From Pseudomonadota bacterium (GTDB taxonomy: Bacteria > Myxococcota > Polyangia > Polyangiales > Polyangiaceae): a stretch of DNA of 7,227 nucleotides. The position numbers were made by a program, and so were the translations under genes. This document shows positions 1-7,227 of the stretch, one piece after another (position 1 is the first letter of the stretch; each line of letters begins with the position of its first letter). The notes under the pieces are model-generated. The model was not told the origin of the DNA. It saw nothing but the letters and a program-made list of their open reading frames with translations, and ran no database searches. The stretch lies in assembly GCA_023419055.1 (NCBI GenBank), contig JAEZYO010000944.1, forward strand, positions 1 to 7,227, read 5' to 3'.

Positions 1-918
1 ACCTTCCTCGAGGCCGTGAGCCGCGAGCGAGACGGAAAGGGCAGGCGAACCTTGCCGCTCAGCGCGTCGCCCGAGATCCACGACAACAAGCCCCAGGCGT
101 GGTTTCCGACCATGACCAACTTCGACAACGCGCTCCTCCGCTTCGTCTTCAGGGCGGCCGCGGAGCTCGCTCGCGAGCTCGGTCACGACGGCGAGGCCGA
201 ACGCTATCGCGCGCTCGTCCGCGAGCTGCCGGACCTCGCGCTCAGCGAGGACTACCGCCTGCTGCTCGCCAAGGGGCACCCCCTACCCCACTCGCACCGG
301 CATCACTCGCACCTGCTCGCCATTCACCCGCTCGGGCTGCTCGATCCCCAGAGCGACGACCGCGCGCGCCGCATCGCGACGGCCTCGCTCGCCGAGATCG
401 AACGCCACGGCACGCGCGAGTGGAACGGCTACTCCTTCGCCTGGATCGCGAGCTTGTGGGCCCGCAACGGCGACGGACGCCGGGCGGAGCGCGCGCTCGA
501 GATCTTCGACCGCGCCTTCGTCTCGCGCAGCAGCCTGCACGTGAACGGTGACTATCGAAGGCTCGGCTACTCCGACGTCTCGGGCCGCCCCATGACGCTG
601 GAAGGAAACTTCGCCGCGGCCGAGGGCTTGCACCAGATGCTGCTACAGAGCCAGGGCGGCGTGATCCGCCTCTTCCCCGCCGTCCCGGAGGCCTGGGGAG
701 AGGTGTCGTTCGAGACGCTGCGCGCCGAGGGGGCGTTCCTCGTCACGGCCGAGCGCTCGAGCGGCCGAGTCTCGCGCCTCTGCATCGAGTCCGAAGCGGA
801 GGGCACGTGCCGCGTCGTCTCGCCGTGGAGCGGACGCTTGCTCGAGTTTACGATGCTGCCCGGAGAGATCCGCGAGCTGACGCAGGACTCGCGCTGGGCG
901 CTCGCCGACAGCGCGTGA
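1..918 (+). CDS. GH95-family glycoside hydrolase (alpha-L-fucosidase-like), C-terminal part
   Basis: The reading frame is open from base 1, so this is the last 305 residues of a longer protein; GH95 enzymes are usually about 750-800 residues. The family hydrolyses terminal alpha-L-fucose (some members alpha-L-galactose) by an inverting mechanism in an (alpha/alpha)6 barrel. Visible landmarks, in order: the S-P-E segment (Glu codon 73-75), which probably carries the general acid; the HRHHSHL segment (from 295) matching the family HRHLSHLYG block; EWNGYSFAWIASLWARNGDG (418-477), matching the W-S-x-A-W-x-x-x-L-WAR-x-GDG block; LEGNFAAAEGLHQMLLQS (598-651), matching IDGNFGxxxGIxEMLLQS; then GGVIRLFPAVPEAW and a beta-rich C-terminal domain. 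The Asp of the usual I-D-G-N-F motif is Glu here (601-603). That could make this a divergent subfamily with altered specificity. It ends 16 bases from the stop of the convergent glucosidase. The family call is firm; the substrate is uncertain. Confidence 0.83.
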   Translation, partial: TFLEAVSRERDGKGRRTLPLSASPEIHDNKPQAWFPTMTNFDNALLRFVFRAAAELARELGHDGEAERYRALVRELPDLALSEDYRLLLAKGHPLPHSHRHHSHLLAIHPLGLLDPQSDDRARRIATASLAEIERHGTREWNGYSFAWIASLWARNGDGRRAERALEIFDRAFVSRSSLHVNGDYRRLGYSDVSGRPMTLEGNFAAAEGLHQMLLQSQGGVIRLFPAVPEAWGEVSFETLRAEGAFLVTAERSSGRVSRLCIESEAEGTCRVVSPWSGRLLEFTMLPGEIRELTQDSRWALADSA

Positions 919-934
919 GACCGCTCGACGGAGC

Positions 935-3610
<2,676 letters not shown>

Positions 3611-3627
3611 CGCATGTACCGAATCGC

Positions 3628-5568
3628 TCAGCCTACACCGTTACCGAGACGCGGGAGCAAGCGCAGAAGCTCGCCCAGCGACCAGGCTTGAAACGGTGCC
3701 CCGACGGGAGTGTGAGGGAAGTCGCCGTCGGCGATCTCCGAGAGGTGCCCGATGCCAGCGGTCTCGAGACCAGCGCGCCAGGGTTCGACGAAGCGTTCAC
3801 GCGCTTCCGCCCTCGCTTCGGCGCCTCCGCCGCGCACGCGGAGCCAGGCTTCCACGAACGGCCCGAGCAGGAACGTCCATGCGGTCCCCATGTGGTAGGC
3901 CGTGTCTCGATCGAACACGCCGCCGCGGTAGCGCCCTCGATAGCGAGGGTCCCGCGGCGACAACGAGCGCAGACCGGCGGGCGTCCACAGCTCCTGCTCC
4001 ACACGCTCCACCACGGCTCGTGCGGCCTCGCTCTGCAAGAGCCCGTAGGGTAAGCCGCCGACCGCGTAGATCTGGTTCGGGCGAACGCTCGCGTCGAGCT
4101 TGCCAGGCTCGTGATCGGCGTCGACCACGTCGAACAGACAGCGCGCCTCTTCGTTCCAGAAGCGACGGCGGAAGCTCGCGAGCCCCTGCTCGTAGCGGAG
4201 CGCCCACTCACTCGCCTGCTCACCGCCGAGCCCGGAAGCGATGCGCAGCGCGTTCAGCCAGAGCGCCTGGATTTCGACCGGCTTTCCCACTCGCGGAGTG
4301 ACCACGTAGTCTTCGACCTTCGCGTCCATCCAGGTGACCTGCACGCCGGGAGCGCCGGCGGCGAGCAGACCGTCGGGCGTCGCTCGCACACCGTAGCTCG
4401 TGCAGCGCAGCAGGCCGTTCAGAATGGCTTCCACGGTAGCGACCAAGGTGCGCGCGGTCTCCGGCGCGAGCGGCCTTTCGGGCGCCCGCTTCGCCGAGAG
4501 AAAATCGTGGGCGGCGATCACGTACCAGAGCGAGGCGTCCACCGAGTTGTACGAGGGCTCCCCTCGACCATCGGGGAAGACGTTGGGCAGCAGACCGTCC
4601 TTCAGCACCCGAGCCCAGTCGCGAAGGATGCCTTCTGCCTCGTCGAGCTTCCCGGTCGCGACCGAGAGCCCGCGGAGCGAGATGAAGGTATCTCGCCCCC
4701 AGTCGGTGAACCACGGGTAGCCGGCGATGATGGTGCGACGCTCGCCGCTCTGCACGACGTAGGCTTCGCGGCTCTGCTCGAGCGCAGACAGCCGGCCTCG
4801 GCGCAGAGCCTCGCCCTTCAGCATCGCTTCCGCGGCGGGCCGGGCGCCGAGCGCGCTCGCGGCACTCGAATCCGGCAAGTATCCGAAGGCGAGGAAGGCC
4901 GGCCCCTTCGCCAAGTCGAACTCGAGCGCCCCGGGGCTCGCGAGATCCTCGACGTGATCGAGCCCGCGCTTCGCCTCCTCCCGGTAGCGAAAGGAGCGAT
5001 AGAAAAGCGGCCCATGCGCGTAGCGCCCGTTCGAGCGCAGAGAGATCCGCGGCAGCGTCGCGTAAGGCCGGAACACGAGCGCGCCGCTGAGGCGCTCCGG
5101 CTCGAACGCGAAGGCCGAGTTCTCGCGCGTGAGCGAGTGGTAGTCTCGCCCGGCGAGCAGCGGCCGCACCTCGAGCTTGCTCGCACGCGCACCGCCCAAG
5201 AGCTCGAAGCGCACGAGCGTCTCACCCGTGTCGCGAACGCAGAGGATCTCTTGCGCCACCGCGCTGCCGTCGTCCAGGCGGAAGACCCAGCGCGGCCAGG
5301 GCCGCGCGCGGAAGCTCTCGATACGCCGAAACCCGTCGGGGTGAATGACGTCCGGCTGATACTCGTGGCTCGACAGGAACGTCTTGCCGTGGGAGCTCGT
5401 GATGCTCACCTCGAGCCCGGAGACCAGCATCAGGCGCCCGAAGCCCCCCGGCGCCGCGCAGCAGAGGCCGTGGTAGCGCCGGGTTCGGATACCGGAAGCC
5501 GTGCCCATCGCGAAGCCAGAGGCCCCGTCGGTCTCGAGCCATTCACGAAGGAGCGCTTCTTCCAACAT
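3628..5568 (-). CDS. Glycogen debranching enzyme, archaeal/bacterial GDE_N-GDE_C type (amylo-alpha-1,6-glucosidase)
   Basis: This 646-residue enzyme would hydrolyse alpha-1,6-linked glucose at branch points of glycogen or related alpha-glucans in the cytoplasm. Residues about 8-235 match the N-terminal GDE domain: [18 protein letters not shown] (9-26) followed by [13 protein letters not shown] RTRRYHGLC (28-36). Residues about 265-640 match the GDE_C (GH133-type) alpha-barrel: [20 protein letters not shown] (282-301), LPNVFPDG and [11 protein letters not shown] (327-348), TWMDAK (412-417), [10 protein letters not shown] (432-441), [14 protein letters not shown] (496-509), [18 protein letters not shown] (558-575) and [12 protein letters not shown] (627-638). 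Asp415 and Glu611 (in HLSEIADGD) are the likely catalytic acids by alignment with the glucosidase domain of the eukaryotic enzyme (inference). There is no GH13-type 4-alpha-glucanotransferase domain, as usual for this short form. It lies upstream of and 17 bases from the glucosidase. The start is ATG; upstream purines (AAGACGAAAG) give at best a weak ribosome site. Confidence 0.93.
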   Translation of the reverse strand: MLEEALLREWLETDGASGFAMGTASGIRTRRYHGLCCAAPGGFGRLMLVSGLEVSITSSHGKTFLSSHEYQPDVIHPDGFRRIESFRARPWPRWVFRLDDGSAVAQEILCVRDTGETLVRFELLGGARASKLEVRPLLAGRDYHSLTRENSAFAFEPERLSGALVFRPYATLPRISLRSNGRYAHGPLFYRSFRYREEAKRGLDHVEDLASPGALEFDLAKGPAFLAFGYLPDSSAASALGARPAAEAMLKGEALRRGRLSALEQSREAYVVQSGERRTIIAGYPWFTDWGRDTFISLRGLSVATGKLDEAEGILRDWARVLKDGLLPNVFPDGRGEPSYNSVDASLWYVIAAHDFLSAKRAPERPLAPETARTLVATVEAILNGLLRCTSYGVRATPDGLLAAGAPGVQVTWMDAKVEDYVVTPRVGKPVEIQALWLNALRIASGLGGEQASEWALRYEQGLASFRRRFWNEEARCLFDVVDADHEPGKLDASVRPNQIYAVGGLPYGLLQSEAARAVVERVEQELWTPAGLRSLSPRDPRYRGRYRGGVFDRDTAYHMGTAWTFLLGPFVEAWLRVRGGGAEARAEARERFVEPWRAGLETAGIGHLSEIADGDFPHTPVGAPFQAWSLGELLRLLPRLGNGVG

Positions 5569-5579
5569 CCCGTACTTTC

Positions 5580-5609
5580 GTCTTAGCGTCGGGTGACGGA
5601 CGCTGTCAA
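5580..5609 (-). promoter_or_regulatory. Possible sigma-70-type promoter for the debranching enzyme gene
   Basis: On the minus strand a consensus -35 hexamer TTGACA (5609-5604) is followed after 18 bases by TAAGAC (5585-5580), which matches the -10 consensus at only 3 of 6 positions. It lies in the 57-base gap after the regulator gene. If used, transcription would start about 5 bases before the ATG at 5568, giving an almost leaderless message and explaining the lack of a good Shine-Dalgarno sequence. The weak -10 keeps confidence low; read-through from the regulator gene is the alternative. Confidence 0.3.
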
Positions 5610-5625
5610 AGCGCGAGCCTTTGCG

Positions 5626-6180
5626 TCAGGCGGCGGGCGCGAGCAACACGATCGAGTACCCGACGGCGACGCCACGCCCCGAGTTCGAGTACGAGTGCCG
5701 CTGGTCGCCGCGGAAAACCACCACGTCCCCGGGTGAGAGCTCGTAGCTCTCCCCGCCCGCGACGAGCGCGAGCGCGCCGCTCTCACAGCGGAGGTACTCG
5801 CGCGTGCCGGGCATGTGCGGCACGCCGACCATGCGGGAGCCGGGCGGGAGCTCCAGCCGCTCGATGGTCGTCCCCGGCAGGTTGTCCGGCAAGAGCGAGC
5901 TCACGATCACGCCGCCCCGCACTCGGGTCGGCAAGGTTCCCGCGGGGTAGTGCTTCACGTCCGCGCGAGGCGGCGCGATGAGCTCTTCGAGCGGGACCTG
6001 GAGCGCGCGCGCCACTCGGTGCAGGACGGCGAGCGTGGGGTTGGCCGCGCCGGACTCGATGTTGGCCCAGGTGGCGCGGGGCAGCTCGCACAGCTTGGCC
6101 ATCTGCTGTTGGGTGAGCCCGCGCGCCTGGCGGAGCTGGCGCACGTTCTTGCCCAGGCGTTCCGGGAGCTCGTCGGCCAT
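5626..6180 (-). CDS. XRE-family transcriptional regulator with C-terminal cupin domain
   Basis: This is a 184-residue DNA-binding regulator. Residues 8-66 form a Cro/C1-type helix-turn-helix (LGKNVRQLRQARGLTQQQMA, then LPRATWANIESGAANPTLAV). Residues about 100-180 form a small cupin barrel with the two sequence blocks PHMPGTREYL...ALALVAG (121-142) and LSPGDVVVFRGDQRHSYSNS (148-167); His122, Glu128 and His162 sit where cupins often bind metal or ligand. This is the PuuR/SutR-like layout, in which the cupin senses a small effector and DNA binding changes. The effector cannot be read from sequence. The start was set at the ATG giving MADELPERLG. The frame stays open to 6300, but that extension would run over the divergent reductase start and has no family resemblance. 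The gene is divergent from the reductase (76-base gap) and 57 bases upstream of the debranching gene, so it may regulate either side. Confidence 0.9.
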   Translation of the reverse strand: MADELPERLGKNVRQLRQARGLTQQQMAKLCELPRATWANIESGAANPTLAVLHRVARALQVPLEELIAPPRADVKHYPAGTLPTRVRGGVIVSSLLPDNLPGTTIERLELPPGSRMVGVPHMPGTREYLRCESGALALVAGGESYELSPGDVVVFRGDQRHSYSNSGRGVAVGYSIVLLAPAA

Positions 6181-6256
6181 GCGCGCCCAATAACATTCCG
6201 CCAAAGCGTTGTCACGCCTGCTACTATCCTGGAACGCGCGGCGTAGGTTCCTCACC
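6181..6256. promoter_or_regulatory. Divergent promoter region between regulator and reductase
   Basis: These 76 bases separate the divergent starts and must carry signals for the reductase pair, and probably for the regulator. On the plus strand TGCTACTAT (6219-6227) reads as an extended -10 element, with no convincing -35 at the right distance; transcription would begin near 6234, leaving a leader of about 23 bases. On the minus strand I see only weak candidates (GTGACA at 6215-6210 with a poor -10). A loose dyad, AACnnT..G.C..AnnGTT (6192-6210, 5 of 9 pairs matching), could be an operator for the adjacent regulator, but similarity this weak also arises by chance. Confidence 0.45.
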
Positions 6257-6994
6257 ATGAGGCTATCTACGAAGCTATCCAACAGCGCGGTGCTCCTCAC
6301 GGGCGCCAGCCGCGGCCTCGGCGCGGCGCTTTTCCGGCGGCTCGCGGCGAAGGGCGCGCGAGTCGTCGGCGTCGCTCGTGACGGGGCGGCCCTCGAGCGA
6401 GTGGTGCAACAGATCCGTGAAGACGGCGGCGCTGCCTACGGCCTCGCCTTCGACGTCGGCGACAAACACGCCGTCCACCGCATCGCCGGCGCGGCCACGG
6501 CGCTCGTCGGTCCCATCGACCTGTTGATCCACAACGCGAGCACGCTCGGCCCGACTCCGCTCCGGTTGCTGCTCGACACCGAGTGCGAAGATCTCGAGCA
6601 GGTGCTCGCGGTGAACCTGATCGGCCCGTTCAGACTGAGCAAGATCGTGGCAGGCTCGATGGCGCTGCGCGGCCGCGGCACCATCGTCCAGCTGAGCTCC
6701 GACGCCGCCGTCTCGGCCTATCCCCGCTGGGGGGCCTACTCGGTCTCGAAGGCGGCGCTCGACCACCTTGGCAGGCTGTTCGCGGCCGAGCTCGACGAGC
6801 TCGGGGTGCGGGTGCTCAACGTGGACCCCGGAGAGATGAACACGGTCATGCACGCGGCGGCGATCCCCGACGCGGATCCCAGCACCCTCGCGGACCCGGA
6901 AACGATCGCTGCTCGGATCGTTGGTCTGCTCGAGGTGGACACGCTGCCGAACGGCGCGCGCGTCGAGGCGTCGGCGCTGGAGGCGGCGTCATGA
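6257..6994 (+). CDS. Short-chain dehydrogenase/reductase (classical SDR, NAD(P)-dependent)
   Basis: This 245-residue Rossmann-fold oxidoreductase has every classical SDR landmark. The nucleotide-binding glycine motif TGASRGLG is at 15-22; Asp66 is in the FDV segment that contacts the adenine ring; the NAS motif (NNAG equivalent) is at 93-95. The catalytic tetrad is Asn120, Ser148, Tyr161 and Lys165 (YSVSK), with the PG motif at 191-192 (VDPGEMNT). Arg41, following the second beta strand (VVGVAR), suggests NADP(H) preference, which is inference. There are no membrane segments or signal peptide. The substrate cannot be assigned. The ATG at 6257 was chosen because it places the first beta strand and glycine motif at the usual distance from the N-terminus. 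An upstream TTG at 6209 would add 16 unrelated residues and overlap the putative promoter. Its stop overlaps the start of the QueA-like gene, so the two proteins are probably made together. Confidence 0.93.
   Translation: MRLSTKLSNSAVLLTGASRGLGAALFRRLAAKGARVVGVARDGAALERVVQQIREDGGAAYGLAFDVGDKHAVHRIAGAATALVGPIDLLIHNASTLGPTPLRLLLDTECEDLEQVLAVNLIGPFRLSKIVAGSMALRGRGTIVQLSSDAAVSAYPRWGAYSVSKAALDHLGRLFAAELDELGVRVLNVDPGEMNTVMHAAAIPDADPSTLADPETIAARIVGLLEVDTLPNGARVEASALEAAS
6979..6983 (+). promoter_or_regulatory. Shine-Dalgarno sequence for the QueA-like gene
   Basis: GGAGG sits 7 bases upstream of the ATG at 6991, inside the end of the reductase gene. It is the clearest ribosome-binding site in the window and fixes the start of a gene otherwise only visible as an open edge frame. 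Together with the ATGA stop/start overlap it indicates translational coupling. Confidence 0.8.
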
Positions 6995-7227
6995 TGATCT
7001 TGACCTCATTTCCGCCGGGCATCCCTGCCAACGCGGTCACGCCTTCGCCGGCGAAGGCGGCCTGGCCGCGTGAGGACCGGAGCAGCTCGCGGCTGTTGCT
7101 CGTGAGCGCGGAGCGCGAGAGCATCCGGAGCACGCGCTTCAACGAGCTCCCTGATCTGCTCGACCCGAGAGACCTCCTGGTCGTGAACGACGCTGCCACG
7201 TTGCCGGCCTCGCTCACCGCGAGGACG
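6991..7227 (+). CDS. QueA-like protein (S-adenosylmethionine:tRNA ribosyltransferase-isomerase family), N-terminal part
   Basis: The frame opens at ATGATG and runs off the window, giving the first 79 residues. The segment FNELPDLLDPRDLLVVNDAA followed by TLPASLTART aligns with the QueA N-terminal block F-x-D-L-P-x-x-L-x-x-GDLLVVNDTRVxPARL, and SSSRLLLVSAERE matches the preceding SRLLVLDR strand. Canonical QueA transfers and isomerises the ribosyl group of S-adenosylmethionine onto preQ1-modified tRNA to form epoxyqueuosine. Here the usual start (a hydrophobic L-P-x-x-L-I-A-x-x-P stretch) is degenerate, and NDTRV is replaced by NDAAT. This resembles the divergent QueA-like paralogues of high-GC bacteria, so a queuosine role is not assured. 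A GGAGG at 6979-6983 lies 7 bases before the first ATG, and the start overlaps the reductase stop (ATGA). Most of the protein, including its SAM site, is outside the window. Confidence 0.8.
   Translation, partial: MMILTSFPPGIPANAVTPSPAKAAWPREDRSSSRLLLVSAERESIRSTRFNELPDLLDPRDLLVVNDAATLPASLTART

Noticed and set aside
919..934. Possible bidirectional terminator between the convergent GH95 and glucosidase genes
   Set aside because: The 16-base gap and its flanks show no stable hairpin followed by a T run; termination may be Rho-dependent, but nothing can be shown.
4111..5586. 491-codon open frame on the plus strand opposite the debranching enzyme
   Set aside because: Its translation is Arg/Glu/Ala/Val-rich with no family motif, and it mirrors the codon pattern of the well-supported minus-strand gene; such long antisense frames are normal in high-GC DNA.
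5608..5622. Short inverted match AAAG...CTTT after the regulator gene as a terminator
   Set aside because: Only four base pairs with a 7-base loop and no T tract; too weak to terminate transcription.
6209..6256. Upstream TTG start for the reductase
   Set aside because: The added residues do not fit the SDR N-terminus and the segment contains the likely -10 element.
6181..6300. N-terminal extension of the XRE-cupin regulator by 40 residues
   Set aside because: It would overlap the reductase coding start and precede the helix-turn-helix with no family-like sequence; the ATG at 6180 gives the usual family length.

Overview
The window is GC-rich (strong G/C bias at third codon positions, long spurious antisense reading frames) and densely packed. 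It holds six protein-coding genes and no recognisable RNA gene, insertion sequence or CRISPR array. Base composition and gene content (GH95-type hydrolase, archaeal-type debranching enzyme, GH63/MGH1-like glucosidase, QueA-like protein) suit a large-genome, high-GC bacterium such as a Myxococcota member. That placement is inference; no phylogenetic marker is present.

Layout. Positions 1-918 (+) hold the C-terminal 305 residues of a GH95-family (alpha-L-fucosidase-like) hydrolase whose start lies outside the window. It converges, with only 16 bases between stop codons, on a minus-strand group read right to left: an XRE-cupin transcription regulator (6180-5626), a glycogen-debranching enzyme of the GDE_N/GDE_C type (5568-3628) and an 891-residue GH63/MGH1-like glucosidase (3610-935). 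The gaps are 57 and 17 bases. A 76-base divergent intergenic region (6181-6256) separates the regulator from a plus-strand pair: a classical short-chain dehydrogenase/reductase (6257-6994) and a QueA-like protein (6991 to the window edge). The last two overlap at an ATGA junction with a good Shine-Dalgarno sequence.

How it may work together. The debranching enzyme would trim alpha-1,6 branches of glycogen-type polymers. The GH63-like enzyme probably releases glucose from a small alpha-glucoside or glycan. The GH95 enzyme next door would remove fucose or a related deoxy-sugar/galactose, though it need not be co-regulated. The regulator may control the hydrolase pair, the divergent reductase/QueA-like pair, or both. 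The most unusual part is the right edge: a reductase translationally coupled to a divergent QueA paralogue whose N-terminal motif departs from canonical QueA. No wholly new system can be claimed from this window alone.
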